64,000 nt of DNA from Faecalicatena faecalis (GCF_012524165.2 NZ_JABACJ020000019.1:1-64000), one strand, 5' to 3'; shown: positions 1-9,303, counted from the stretch's first letter. The notes: a model not told the origin generated them from the sequence alone. Made by a program: numbers and translations.

Positions 1-135
1 ATCTATCACATGCTTGATGACCTGGGCTGAACTGCGACCAGCCTTTGCTAAACGGCGATACCCATGCGCTGAACGCGCTTCAGCGCATGGGCTAATCGCC
101 CGGAATAATCAATTTTCTGCTTGAAGCGAAGAACC
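1..135. other. GC-rich hairpin segment interrupting the EAL frame
   Basis: A strong inverted repeat has arms at 54-73 (GGCGAT, a one-base bulge, then 13 bases) and 79-100, separated by a 5-base loop. The 13-bp inner stem (61-73 with 79-91) is perfect. The segment is visibly richer in G and C than the flanks. The frame of the downstream EAL protein has stops at 15-20 and 93-95, while bases 1-27 in another frame read IYHMLDDLG. This suggests that about 70 bases were inserted into a once continuous gene, or that the assembly is chimeric here. Confidence 0.5.
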
Positions 136-635
136 GGGGGATGAACCTGCATCTGATTTTTAACTTTACGGTCGAGAATGTGGGGGATGAGACTTTTACA
201 GAGCAGCTTTACGCGGTGACGCAGCAGTATGGCATCGATCCTCATCAGATCATCATTCAGTTGAATCAGATGGTAGAGATTACGAGGTCGGAAATCTATA
301 TGAAGACAATCCGTAAGCTTCGGGAATATGGATTTGATGTCTGCCTGGCAGGCTTGGAATTAGACAGGGTATTCCTGGATTATCTGGACTGTGGGGCCAA
401 TGGATTAAAGCTTCGTCAGGATCTGGTACGGCAGATTGAGACAGAGAGGGGATATAAAGTGATTGAGAACCTGATCAGGCTTTGTCATGATCTGGGGCTT
501 AAGGTGGTTCCTGTGGGAGTCGAGAATGAACGGCAGGCAGAGCTTTTAAAAGGACTAGGATGTGAGATGGCGAGTGGGTTCTATTATTACTACCCAGTTA
601 GTCAGAAAAGCTTTGCAGAGATGATAGAAGAATAG
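96..635 (+). pseudogene. EAL-domain protein, C-terminal part, 5' end disrupted
   Basis: The frame opens after a stop at 93-95. The first ATG is at 141 (164 residues), and GGGGG sits directly against it with no proper spacing. The product matches the second half of an EAL (cyclic-di-GMP phosphodiesterase) barrel: a strand like NxSxxxV, a segment with the spacing of IxxLRxxGFxV, and the end motif GLKVVPVGVENERQAELLKGLGC, which aligns with the family's AEGVET...Q...L...GC. The DDFG-type metal motif reads LAGLELD and the AEGVE glutamate is Val, so the domain is probably inactive as a phosphodiesterase. It could be a degenerate c-di-GMP sensor or simply a broken gene. The N-terminal half lies outside the window or beyond the hairpin segment. 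Confidence 0.6.
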
Positions 636-674
636 AAAAAACGCAGTCGGGGCAGAAGTTCGACTGCGTTTTTT
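636..674. terminator. Bidirectional intrinsic terminator
   Basis: Perfect inverted repeat with arms 636-649 and 661-674 (AAAAAACGCAGTCG and its complement). It gives an A-run on one side and a T-run on the other, so it can stop transcripts arriving from the EAL remnant (plus) and from the V-ATPase operon (minus). Confidence 0.9.
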
Positions 675-711
675 ATGCACAAGATTCTGGGAGACCGGAA
701 TCGTTATTCTA

Positions 712-1338
712 CTAAGCGCCTTTTCTCTGCTTCATTCGTTTGATGACTTTCAAACGTGTGAATTCTTCACGTTCCTTTTCTTCCAAAGCATTCGTAATGT
801 TATATACAAGCTCTGTATACATGGGGATGGTGATATTTTGCAGAGCATTCGCGCGCTTCTGGGTCTTCTTAATATTCGATGCCAGACGGTAGGCAGCATT
901 TTCCACCATAGACAGCTTGACCGTCAGGTCTTTTACCTTGCGGAATGCTTCTGTGGCGATATCGATGGACTCCCGGGTCGTACTGAACGAGTAGGTCGGA
1001 GTCTTGCTTCCCGGCGTGTATTTGACGTGGGGAATCTCCGTGCCCATGATACTGCGGGTCTGGATGGTGATGGAGTTCTCGATCGGCACCGTATAGGCAA
1101 GCTGTGATACCATGTTGATACCATGCTCGATATTGGCACGCTGCAGACATTGATATGCGTAGGTGAACGTGCTGTCGATCTCGTCCTGGATATCCCGGGC
1201 CTCGTCGATCAGATCCATCAGTTCCCGGATCAGGATATTCCGTTTTTTGTCCATCAGGTCATATCCCTGCTTTGCCAGAGCAAGAGAGTTCTTGGCAAGC
1301 ATCAGATTTCCTTTGGTAGGGAAGGTACGCGGATCCAT
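712..1338 (-). CDS. ntpD: V-type ATP synthase subunit D
   Basis: 208 residues, the normal length for V/A-type subunit D, the central rotor shaft that turns inside the A3B3 head. The N-terminus PRTFPTKGNLMLAKNSLALAKQGYDLMDKKRNIL-type sequence is the typical long helix, and a second long helix (about residues 120-208) forms the other half of the coiled coil. The C-terminus is basic (KRMKQRKGA). The ATG is preceded by AAGGAGGAG about 6 bases upstream. It is the last gene of the nine-gene operon, 71 bases after subunit B, and is followed by the bidirectional terminator. Confidence 0.95.
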   Translation of the reverse strand: MDPRTFPTKGNLMLAKNSLALAKQGYDLMDKKRNILIRELMDLIDEARDIQDEIDSTFTYAYQCLQRANIEHGINMVSQLAYTVPIENSITIQTRSIMGTEIPHVKYTPGSKTPTYSFSTTRESIDIATEAFRKVKDLTVKLSMVENAAYRLASNIKKTQKRANALQNITIPMYTELVYNITNALEEKEREEFTRLKVIKRMKQRKGA

Positions 1339-1409
1339 GCAACTCCTCCTTCTTAGTTAATAGTCTGAAAATTCTGAATATGGAGAGCAAAAGGGTCACA
1401 TCCCCTTTG

Positions 1410-2798
1410 CTATTCTTCTTCTGGTGCCGCACGATAATACTTATCGAGTATCTTCGTATCCACACGGTCGAGTTCTTCCTTCGGCAGCAGGCCTAACAGC
1501 TCCCAGCCGAGGTCCAGTGTTTCTTCCATGCTGCGGTTCTCGTTCGGCCCCTGGCCGATGTATCTTTCTTCGAATGCTTTACCGAATTGCAGATACTTTT
1601 TATCAATTGGAGACAATTCGTCCTCACCGATAACAGAAGCGAGGTTTCTGGCATCGCCCACTTTGGCATAGGCGGAGAAGAGCTGGTTCGCCAGATCCTG
1701 ATGGTCTTCTCTTGTATATCCGGCTCCAATGCCGTCCTTCATCAGACGGGACAGGGATGGGAGGATATTAATCGGCGGATAGATGGACTGTCCGTGAAGC
1801 TCTCTTTCCAGTACGATCTGGCCCTCTGTGATGTAGCCGGTCAGGTCAGGTATCGGATGAGTAATATCATCGTTCGGCATAGTCAGGATCGGAAGCTGTG
1901 TCACAGAACCGTTGATGCCCTGTACGATGCCGGCACGTTCGTATATAGTAGCAAGTTCGCTGTAAAGATATCCAGGGAAACCTTTACGGCTGGGGATCTC
2001 TCCTTTTGAGGAGGAGACCTCACGCATAGCCTCGGCAAAAGAGGTCATATCGGTCAGGATGACCAGGATATGCATGTTCTGCTCGAAAGCCAGGTATTCT
2101 GCCACGGTCAGGGCAACTTTTGGCGTGATCAGACGTTCTACGACCGGGTCATTCGCCAGATTCAGGAACATGGCAACGTGATCCGCAACACCGCTTTCCT
2201 CAAAGGTACGGCGGAAGAAGTCTGCTACGTCATGCTTGACGCCCATGGCGGCAAATACGATGGCGAATTGTTCGTCGGAATTCTCGCCCAGGGAAGCCTG
2301 CTTTACAATCTGTGCGGCAAGCTGATCATGCGGAAGTCCGTTCCCGGAGAAGATCGGCAGCTTTTGACCGCGAATTAATGTGGTCAGTCCGTCGATAGCG
2401 GAAATTCCGGTGTGGATATAGTTTCGTGGATATTCTCTCATGACCGGGTTCAGCGGAAGTCCGTTCACGTCACGCTTTAAGGTCGATGTAATCGGTCCCA
2501 GTTCATCGATCGGCTGTCCGATTCCGTTGAAGGTCCGGCCCAGCATGTCTGGTGAGAGTGCAATCTCCATGGGATGCCCGGTGAGCCGGGTATGTGTATT
2601 CTTTAAGGACATGTTCTCAGAGCCCTCGAAGACCTGAATGACGGCTCTGTCCTCGTAGATCTCTACGATACGTCCGATTTTACGTTCTGTGCCGTCGACG
2701 ACAAATTCTACAATCTCATCGAAAAAGGCGTCCTGAACCCCCTCTAATGCGATCAGAGGGCCATTGATACTACTGAGTCCTAAATATTCAATTGACAT
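1410..2798 (-). CDS. ntpB: V-type ATP synthase subunit B
   Basis: 462 residues. This is the non-catalytic regulatory subunit of the A3B3 hexamer, which supplies the arginine finger to the catalytic site of A. The family's degenerate P-loop region is visible (IFSGNGLPHDQLAAQI, about residues 150-165), as is the conserved SRLMKDGIGAGYTREDH segment near residue 370. A TTG six bases upstream (2804) is in frame, but AGGAGGG lies 9 bases from the ATG at 2798 and only 3 from the TTG, so the ATG is preferred. The gene lies 14 bases after the stop of subunit A. Confidence 0.95.
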   Translation of the reverse strand: MSIEYLGLSSINGPLIALEGVQDAFFDEIVEFVVDGTERKIGRIVEIYEDRAVIQVFEGSENMSLKNTHTRLTGHPMEIALSPDMLGRTFNGIGQPIDELGPITSTLKRDVNGLPLNPVMREYPRNYIHTGISAIDGLTTLIRGQKLPIFSGNGLPHDQLAAQIVKQASLGENSDEQFAIVFAAMGVKHDVADFFRRTFEESGVADHVAMFLNLANDPVVERLITPKVALTVAEYLAFEQNMHILVILTDMTSFAEAMREVSSSKGEIPSRKGFPGYLYSELATIYERAGIVQGINGSVTQLPILTMPNDDITHPIPDLTGYITEGQIVLERELHGQSIYPPINILPSLSRLMKDGIGAGYTREDHQDLANQLFSAYAKVGDARNLASVIGEDELSPIDKKYLQFGKAFEERYIGQGPNENRSMEETLDLGWELLGLLPKEELDRVDTKILDKYYRAAPEEE

Positions 2799-2812
2799 GA
2801 GCAATCTCCCTC

Positions 2813-4579
2813 CTATGCATTCTTCTCAAGCACACGCTGATAAAAGGCATCGATATCGCGTCTGTATTGTGCGAACATTTCCGGGCGGTCATTCGGGACA
2901 TCATACTTGATGGCGATGATCTTGTCGAAAATATTCTCAGATTTCAGTACGGACATCGGGTGCCCCATGGTAACGAGTGCACGGGATTGTTTATAAAGAT
3001 ACAAAATAATATCCATCATTAAGAACTGCTTCTGCATGGATACACAGGTATCGTCCTTGTGGAATGCGTTCTGCTGCAAAAATCCAAGACGGATGACACG
3101 CGCGATCTCAAGTACCAGCTTCTGGTCATCGGGGAGTACATCGCTTCCGATCAGCTTTACAATCTCCAGAAGACTGCTTTCCTGGTTCAGAAGCGCCATC
3201 AGACGGTTGCGGTAATCGACGAACTTCGGAGACACATTGTCCTGATACCAGGGGGCCAGGTCGCCTAAGTACTCGCTGTAGCTGGTCAGCCAGTGAATCG
3301 CCGGGAAATGTCTCGCGTAAGCAAGGCTCTTATCCAGTCCCCAGAAGCAGCGGACGAAACGCTTTGTATTCTGAGTAACAGGCTCAGAAAAGTCACCGCC
3401 CTGCGGGGATACCGCACCGATAATCGTAACAGAGCCGTCTGTGCCGTTTAAATTGTGCATCATGCCTGCTCTCTCGTAGAACGCAGAAAGCCGGGATGCC
3501 AGATAAGCCGGGAAACCTTCCTCGGCAGGCATCTCCTCCAGACGTCCTGACAGCTCACGAAGGGCCTCTGCCCAACGGGAGGTGGAGTCTGCCATGATTG
3601 CCACATCATAGCCCATATCGCGGTAATACTCCGCCAGTGTCAGTCCTGTGTAGATGCTGGCCTCACGGGCAGCAACAGGCATATTGGAGGTATTGGCGAT
3701 CAGAGTCGTTCTGTCCATCAGGGGGTTGCCAGTACGAGGATCGGTAAGCTGTCCGAATTCCTCAAGAACCTGCGTCATCTCGTTGCCACGCTCTCCACAG
3801 CCAATGTAGATGATGATATCCGCATCGGACCACTTTGCAATCTGATGCTGCGTCATTGTCTTACCAGTTCCAAAACCACCCGGGACTGCGGCTGTTCCGC
3901 CCTTTGCAATTGGGAACATCGTATCAATGATACGCTGTCCTGTAACCAAAGGAGTGGAGGCTGGAAAACGGTGGTGGGTCGGTCGTGCCACACGAATCGG
4001 CCAGTGCTGTGTCATATTCAGTTTTTTCTGAGTCCCGTCAGATAATTCCAGCGTGATTAAATAGTCATCAATGGTGTATTCTCCATCGTCAACTGTCTCT
4101 ACAACGGTTCCTTCCAGGTCAGGAGGAACCATACATTTATGAGTGATCGCATGAGTTTCAGGGATTTCAGCGATGATATCTCCGCCATGCAGGTAATCTC
4201 CCTTTGAGACGACCAGATGGGTCTGCCACTTCTTCGAGTGGTCCAGAGAATCTACGCTGACACCGCGGGTAATAAATGCGCCGCCGGATTCCGCGATTTT
4301 TTCCAGAGGACGCTCAATTCCATCAAAAATATTATTTAAGATTCCGGGCGCAAGTGTCACGGATACGGCATTACCCGTTGCCACGACCTCCTCGCCGGGA
4401 CGAAGTCCCGTTGTCTCCTCATAGACCTGAACAGTCGTCAGATCCTTATCCAGTGCGATGACCTCACCGACCAGTTTCTCCTTGCCAACGTGGACCATCT
4501 CAGACATACGGAAGCCCGTGTTGCCCTTTAGATAGATGACGGGACCGTTGATTCCGTAAATCGTACCAGTATTAAGCAA
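2813..4579 (-). CDS. ntpA: V-type ATP synthase subunit A (catalytic)
   Basis: 588 residues, normal for the catalytic subunit that binds and hydrolyses or makes ATP. The P-loop GGFGTGKT is at about residues 234-241. The non-homologous insertion typical of V-type A subunits lies before it (about 115-200), and the GERGNEM segment that carries the catalytic glutamate follows. Start: the Shine-Dalgarno AGGAGG (4593-4588) overlaps a GTG at 4588 but lies 8 bases before an in-frame TTG at 4579, so the TTG is the likelier start (the GTG would add 3 residues). The reading frame overlaps the end of subunit E by a few bases, consistent with translational coupling. Confidence 0.95.
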   Translation of the reverse strand: MLNTGTIYGINGPVIYLKGNTGFRMSEMVHVGKEKLVGEVIALDKDLTTVQVYEETTGLRPGEEVVATGNAVSVTLAPGILNNIFDGIERPLEKIAESGGAFITRGVSVDSLDHSKKWQTHLVVSKGDYLHGGDIIAEIPETHAITHKCMVPPDLEGTVVETVDDGEYTIDDYLITLELSDGTQKKLNMTQHWPIRVARPTHHRFPASTPLVTGQRIIDTMFPIAKGGTAAVPGGFGTGKTMTQHQIAKWSDADIIIYIGCGERGNEMTQVLEEFGQLTDPRTGNPLMDRTTLIANTSNMPVAAREASIYTGLTLAEYYRDMGYDVAIMADSTSRWAEALRELSGRLEEMPAEEGFPAYLASRLSAFYERAGMMHNLNGTDGSVTIIGAVSPQGGDFSEPVTQNTKRFVRCFWGLDKSLAYARHFPAIHWLTSYSEYLGDLAPWYQDNVSPKFVDYRNRLMALLNQESSLLEIVKLIGSDVLPDDQKLVLEIARVIRLGFLQQNAFHKDDTCVSMQKQFLMMDIILYLYKQSRALVTMGHPMSVLKSENIFDKIIAIKYDVPNDRPEMFAQYRRDIDAFYQRVLEKNA

Positions 4580-5159
4580 TTCCGTCACCTCCTAAAAAGA
4601 TAAATTTATCATATTCATTACGCAAAGATGTCTTAAATGAATTATCAATCAAAATATTGCGGCTTCGGATGACAGCACGGATTCCACCTATGAAATCCTC
4701 GGCACTGACTGTAAGTCTCATGCCACAGGCGTCTTCAAGTTCAGAACGGCGCAGGTCATCAGAAGGATTGATGTAGATGACCATAGGGTCCCCAGCGGCA
4801 AATGTAATCGCTTTTTTGATACATTTGACCAGGTAATCTTCATAGGCCTCTGTTTTCATAAATTCTTTGACCAGATCATTCGCCTCGTCGAAGATCTTAT
4901 CCTTTAATTCCAATTGAATCTTGCCCTGACGGCGCTTTAGTTCCAACTGGGATTTGGCCATCGCCTGGTTCAACTGTTGCTTGGCGCTGACTGTCTCAGC
5001 CTTGATGCGAGTCTCAGACTGGCGGAGCGCCTCTTCTTTATGATCTTGTAATACTTTTTCCAACGCTTCACGGTAGGTGTCGATGATGGCGTTGCCCTCA
5101 GCCCTCGCCTCTTCCATGGAGGTTGACTGTAAGTGTGCGATTTTTTCTTCCAGAGTCAA
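4572..5159 (-). CDS. ntpE: V-type ATP synthase subunit E
   Basis: 195 residues, the usual length of the peripheral-stalk subunit E. The N-terminal half is a long, highly charged helix rich in Glu, Lys and Ala (residues 1-100). The C-terminal half is a compact alpha/beta domain that caps the stalk at the A3B3 head. Start is TTG with AAGGAGG 9 bases upstream. The 3' end overlaps the start of subunit A. Confidence 0.88.
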   Translation of the reverse strand: MTLEEKIAHLQSTSMEEARAEGNAIIDTYREALEKVLQDHKEEALRQSETRIKAETVSAKQQLNQAMAKSQLELKRRQGKIQLELKDKIFDEANDLVKEFMKTEAYEDYLVKCIKKAITFAAGDPMVIYINPSDDLRRSELEDACGMRLTVSAEDFIGGIRAVIRSRNILIDNSFKTSLRNEYDKFIFLGGDGIA

Positions 5160-5176
5160 GAGGGGTACCTCCTTTT

Positions 5177-5485
5177 TTATAGTTTCAGTCCAATTGCTTC
5201 TGTAATATACGATGTGATAAAGTCCTTTTTACGTCCGGTTCCGTGCCTGTCAGGAATTGCAACCAGAAGAGGCATCTTCCTCTCCAGACGGAATTCATCG
5301 ATGATATCGGGGAATTCACGTTCCAGCTTTTCAGTCAGGAGGACGATGCCAACGGTTTTGTCCTGCAGGACGTTCTGAAGGGCTGTGTACAGCTCATCAT
5401 GTTCATGGACCACAACACCGTCCACGCCTGCAAGACGCATTCCTGTATAGGTATCAACATTATCACTGATTAGATACATCTTCAT
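5177..5485 (-). CDS. V-type ATP synthase subunit F
   Basis: 102 residues. This is the small Rossmann-like central-stalk subunit that binds D and regulates ATP hydrolysis. The N-terminus MYLISDNVDTYTGMRLAGVDG matches the family pattern (flexible GxRLAG loop), and the end is a helix. The ATG lies one base past the stop of subunit K, so the two genes are probably translationally coupled. Confidence 0.9.
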   Translation of the reverse strand: MKMYLISDNVDTYTGMRLAGVDGVVVHEHDELYTALQNVLQDKTVGIVLLTEKLEREFPDIIDEFRLERKMPLLVAIPDRHGTGRKKDFITSYITEAIGLKL

Positions 5486-5486
5486 C

Positions 5487-5918
5487 TTACAGTTTACCTA
5501 AGATCATGAAGGAGATGATCAGTCCATACAGGCAGACACCTTCCGCAAGACCTACGAAGATCAGGGATTTACCAAGTACGCTGGAGTCCTCGCTGATTGC
5601 GCCGAGGGCTGCACTTGCAGCACTTGCTACGGCAATACCACCGCCGATACAGGATAAACCGGTAACCAGAGCGGCTGCGATATAGCCAAGTCCTGTTGCT
5701 GTGGAAGCGGCAGCGGCTGCTGTGTCGGCTGCCTGTACATCTCCGCCGAGCATCATGATGGATGCGATGGCAAATGCACCGAAGAAAAAGAAAGCGTTCA
5801 CGCCGATTGTCTTTTTATAGCGTTTCTTATTCTTTTCACCAATCAGGTAATATCCGAATGGAATGATGATACTTAAGATTAAAGCTGCGATAAGAATGAT
5901 TTTTGTTGCTAAAGTCAT
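5487..5918 (-). CDS. ntpK: V-type ATP synthase subunit K (proteolipid ring)
   Basis: 143 residues. It is the membrane rotor-ring subunit that carries the transported ion. Four hydrophobic stretches are visible (about 5-26, 42-58, 78-105, 117-141). The last two form the classical helical hairpin, with the ion-binding carboxylate Glu126 in GLAEGVCLYG. The first two plus an Ala-rich linker (60-75) form an N-terminal extension. The residues that usually complete a sodium site (a Gln in the first hairpin helix and Ser/Thr just after the Glu) are not evident, which leans toward protons, but the sequence does not prove this. Confidence 0.93.
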   Translation of the reverse strand: MTLATKIILIAALILSIIIPFGYYLIGEKNKKRYKKTIGVNAFFFFGAFAIASIMMLGGDVQAADTAAAAASTATGLGYIAAALVTGLSCIGGGIAVASAASAALGAISEDSSVLGKSLIFVGLAEGVCLYGLIISFMILGKL

Positions 5919-5932
5919 AGTTGAGGTCCTCC

Positions 5933-7879
5933 CTACTTTTTCTTAGTTTTTTTCGATTTTTTTGTGTATGGATCAAAAGCTCTTCCGCTTCCTTTATAAA
6001 AACGACTGAACATTTCATAATATTCCAGACGCAGTACCTGGATACCAACGATCAGTCCTTCGAAACCGCATACAAATAAATTGCCAAGTACGATGACTAC
6101 CCAGTTCGGGGAGCCGCTCTCTGCGCCTGCCAGGATCAGGACGACCTCCATGATCGCCGCATGGCTGACTGCGAATGCACCGATACGCACAAAGGAAAGT
6201 GTGTTGGAGAAGTAGCTCAACAGTGTCTCGAACAGTTCGAAAAAGCCCTGTACAAGGAACATTCCGGCACTTTCCTCCATTGCGTCCGCACGCTTCTGGA
6301 TCTTTCTTGTAATAGGTTCCTTGAATAAAATTAACAAAAGTGGAATGCCAAACATCACAGCCATGACAATTCCGCCCGGTGTCTTATGTCCTGTCATGAA
6401 CAATACGATCGTTACAACAACAGACGCATAAAATACAAATCCGGCAACACCGTTTGCATCAAACCAGATATTTTCCATATCGTGGCTTCGTACCGCGTTG
6501 ACAATATGAAGAATCATTGCCACTAGGATGACTCCCATACCGAATGCAACGGCAACAATAAACACTGTGTTCAGTTTTCCGATGAACGGCAGTGTAGTCA
6601 TATGGTCGATAGGCCTTAACCACAAGGGCTTGATTACATTCTCAAATCCGAAGATACTGCCGAACATGAATCCGAAAATCGTGGAGAAAATACCTGCTGT
6701 AGAAATAATTCCAGCCAGCGGTGCTTTCTTAAAGTAGTAGATCAGGCCGCCTCCGATCAAAAGCAGAAGCCCCTGTCCCACATCTCCGAACATGACGCCG
6801 AAAATAAAGGAGTAGGTCAGCCCGACGAACACGGTCGGATCGAACTCATCATGTGAAGGGAGTCCGTACATCTGGATGAACATCTCGAAAGGCCTGAATA
6901 TCTTCGGATTCTCCAGCTTGGTAGGCGGTTCACCGAAATAAGTATCATGGTCATCTTCTACAACAACAAAGACCTTATCGTCATCCTTGATCTCATTGAT
7001 GAACTTCTCAATGTCGTCCTCGGCCATCCAGCCGCATAAGATGTAGTAATCCTCTTTCTTATCCTCCATGCGTGCCGCCATCTTGCGGACATCGAAGTTG
7101 TTCGCAAGCTCTTCCAGACGATTCTTTGCTGCGATTAGCTGTGGTGCGCGTCCAGACAACATTTCTCCGGCCTGTTTATCTAAGTCTTCAATCTCTTGAT
7201 TTGCATTGTAGATCTCTTTGACGATCTTACGGTATTCTGCTTCAGGTGTTCCCAGGAATTCAGCCGGAAGTTCAATTTTTTCAAAGTGGAGTGACCGGAA
7301 AACAGCGTCGACCTTCTGCGACTCTCCCGGCGAAACGAAATAGGCACCATATACGAAGCTGTCATCCCGCTCCCCTTCCACAAAGATGGCTCCTAAATCA
7401 TCCATTAAGTACTTTTCCATCTTGTGATAAAACTCAACGGCAATCCTTCCGAACCGATAAGTAATATATTTGTAATGTAAAATCCTGCTCAGCTCACAGT
7501 CCAGAGGACGAAATGGCGCGATGATCTGCTGCTTCTTATGCAGTTCGTCGATCTTGCGTTTCAGCTTATCCTTCTTATCCTGCAGCTCCATATAGTCCTG
7601 ATTGGCCCTGCGGACGACCTCGAACATATCGTCCAGCCCCAGAGATTCGTCAGGCTCTATCTCATCGGCATTCTGCAGATATCCGACGAACTGTATTGCC
7701 TTATTCAGAGCATCACGGTAAGGGTTGATCTCCACAAAGGGCCTTAAGTTATCCACTGTCTTTAACTCTGATAAGGCAGATTCCAACTGAATCTCATATC
7801 GGGACAGGTAGAGGTCCGTAACGCGGTCAATATCATTGCGGGGGCCGGAGATGTTGATAAATTTCATTTTCACTATCAT
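5933..7879 (-). CDS. ntpI: V-type ATP synthase subunit I
   Basis: 648 residues, the normal length for the stator membrane subunit (equivalent to eukaryotic subunit a). The N-terminal half (about 1-330) is cytosolic, with coiled-coil arms that hold the peripheral stalks. The C-terminal half has about seven to eight membrane helices. The essential channel arginine is Arg565 in SFVRIGAFAVSH, facing the Glu of the K ring. The conserved FGDVGQG segment (near residue 355) and the basic tail KKSKKTKKK are visible. The start ATG overlaps the subunit C stop (ATGA), with GGAGG 8 bases upstream. Confidence 0.93.
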   Translation of the reverse strand: MIVKMKFINISGPRNDIDRVTDLYLSRYEIQLESALSELKTVDNLRPFVEINPYRDALNKAIQFVGYLQNADEIEPDESLGLDDMFEVVRRANQDYMELQDKKDKLKRKIDELHKKQQIIAPFRPLDCELSRILHYKYITYRFGRIAVEFYHKMEKYLMDDLGAIFVEGERDDSFVYGAYFVSPGESQKVDAVFRSLHFEKIELPAEFLGTPEAEYRKIVKEIYNANQEIEDLDKQAGEMLSGRAPQLIAAKNRLEELANNFDVRKMAARMEDKKEDYYILCGWMAEDDIEKFINEIKDDDKVFVVVEDDHDTYFGEPPTKLENPKIFRPFEMFIQMYGLPSHDEFDPTVFVGLTYSFIFGVMFGDVGQGLLLLIGGGLIYYFKKAPLAGIISTAGIFSTIFGFMFGSIFGFENVIKPLWLRPIDHMTTLPFIGKLNTVFIVAVAFGMGVILVAMILHIVNAVRSHDMENIWFDANGVAGFVFYASVVVTIVLFMTGHKTPGGIVMAVMFGIPLLLILFKEPITRKIQKRADAMEESAGMFLVQGFFELFETLLSYFSNTLSFVRIGAFAVSHAAIMEVVLILAGAESGSPNWVVIVLGNLFVCGFEGLIVGIQVLRLEYYEMFSRFYKGSGRAFDPYTKKSKKTKKK

Positions 7880-8922
7880 TGCGTTCTACCTCCAACATAC
7901 GCCAACGTCTCGCTGGGTGTAAGGCCGTAGCGGATACATTCCATAGCGGTCGTCAGCTTTTTAAGCTCTTCTTCCTTCATAAATAAATACGTATTGATCG
8001 TGGCGATGGAGTATGGATTGCGTCTCCTGTCCACGGTATAGAGATGATAAAGGCATTCTGCATACATCTGTTCAATCGTCAGCTTCTGTGCAAAATCATA
8101 GTGCCGCGAATAGGCGGTCTTCCTCATGGCAGCATAAAATTCTTCTTTATTAGAGGACTCAACCAGCTCCTTGATCAGATCCATAGAAATCTTGTAATGG
8201 ATCGGAACCAGGATGGAATAAATATCCGCAGGTGCCATATCATAATATCTCTTGGCCCGGTAGATCCATTGGAGGTTCAGCAGGTCAATTTTGGAGCCGC
8301 AGTCTCGTGTAAAAATCTCCAGCTCCTTTTTCTTTAATACTTTTTTACGTTCCTTCCATAAGGAAGAGAAATAGTATAGGTCTAATGTCAGGTCATAATC
8401 AAATAAAGTGACTGCCCGACCGTCACGCAGCTTCCGAAGAGGCTCGTAGTACTCCGTACCCTTTAGATTCTCAACTAATTCATCCGTTGTCCTTGAGGTG
8501 ATCAGCTTCTCAATAGAAATCTGGGAATACCGGTCAAAGAACGGCTTCTTGTAGTTGATGTCGAAGGGCTCGGCATAATGATTGATCACAATACGGAAAC
8601 AATAATTAATCAGATCAATCTCATAACGCTTAATGTATAAGTGCAGGAATTTTCGCTGTTCTAGACTGCAGAAGCGGTAAATCTTCGTGTAGTCCCGATA
8701 GAGCGATTCGACCAATACCTTTTCGATGTCTCCGCGATGCAGCCTGGTATCATCAATTTCTTCTAAGATATCTGTATAGGAAGTATGCTCCATCAGATAA
8801 GAAACGACTTCCGGCACATTGTGGAGATTGGCAATCTCTTCGAACTGTTCCGGCTTTAAAAGCTTGGCCTCCATAGCACGGATTTTGGTCACAATCCCGC
8901 TGTAAACAAGTAGATTCCCCAT
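7876..8922 (-). CDS. ntpC: V-type ATP synthase subunit C
   Basis: 348 residues, typical for the prokaryotic subunit C (homologue of eukaryotic subunit d), a funnel of helices that couples the central shaft to the K ring. The fold is all-helical. The N-terminus NLLVYSGIVTKIRAMEAKLL matches the family. It starts 3 bases after the H-like gene and overlaps subunit I by ATGA. Confidence 0.9.
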   Translation of the reverse strand: MGNLLVYSGIVTKIRAMEAKLLKPEQFEEIANLHNVPEVVSYLMEHTSYTDILEEIDDTRLHRGDIEKVLVESLYRDYTKIYRFCSLEQRKFLHLYIKRYEIDLINYCFRIVINHYAEPFDINYKKPFFDRYSQISIEKLITSRTTDELVENLKGTEYYEPLRKLRDGRAVTLFDYDLTLDLYYFSSLWKERKKVLKKKELEIFTRDCGSKIDLLNLQWIYRAKRYYDMAPADIYSILVPIHYKISMDLIKELVESSNKEEFYAAMRKTAYSRHYDFAQKLTIEQMYAECLYHLYTVDRRRNPYSIATINTYLFMKEEELKKLTTAMECIRYGLTPSETLAYVGGRTQ

Positions 8923-8925
8923 AAG

Positions 8926-9237
8926 CTATACCTCTGTAATCCGTTTTAAAATATCCTGTGCATATTGGGTATGCTTTTCTTCATACTCTTTTTGCAGTGC
9001 CTTGATAGAATCGCTGTTCGCACCGGTCTGGTCATCCAAAAGCCTGGTGGTGCTTTTCTCCAGTTCATCCCGAATCTTCTTGATGCGGCTCTGGGTCTTC
9101 TCCTCCAGCTCCTCATCGAACCTGCGTCGGGCTTCATCGTATTCCTTGTCCAGGACCGATTTCTGAGCTTCAGCGTGTTCTACGATTGCGGCAGCGGCAG
9201 ATTCTATTTCTGATAATTTCTTTACAATAGAGTCCAT
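8926..9237 (-). CDS. V-type ATPase peripheral-stalk subunit G/H
   Basis: 103 residues, almost wholly a charged helix with heptad character (Glu, Lys, Arg, Ala), as expected of subunit G/H (E. hirae NtpF), the coiled-coil partner of subunit E in the peripheral stalk. It is the first gene of the operon. GGAGGCAAAAA lies just before the ATG. The family is poorly conserved, so the call leans on position and helix character. Confidence 0.82.
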   Translation of the reverse strand: MDSIVKKLSEIESAAAAIVEHAEAQKSVLDKEYDEARRRFDEELEEKTQSRIKKIRDELEKSTTRLLDDQTGANSDSIKALQKEYEEKHTQYAQDILKRITEV

Positions 9238-9275
9238 TTTTTGCCTCCTGTCATTCGTTGATAGTAGTTGTATCT

Positions 9276-9303
9276 ATAATACACCTTTTGGTGAAAAAAG
9301 CAA
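9276..9303 (-). promoter_or_regulatory. Sigma-70-type promoter of the V-ATPase operon
   Basis: On the minus strand the -35 is TTGCTT (9303-9298) and the -10 is TATTAT (9281-9276), with 16 bases between. It lies about 40 bases upstream of the first gene of the operon. Confidence 0.6.

Noticed and set aside
1587..2009. Long plus-strand frame opposite V-ATPase subunit B
   Set aside because: Shadow of a strongly conserved gene on the other strand, with no start signal and no protein-like motifs.
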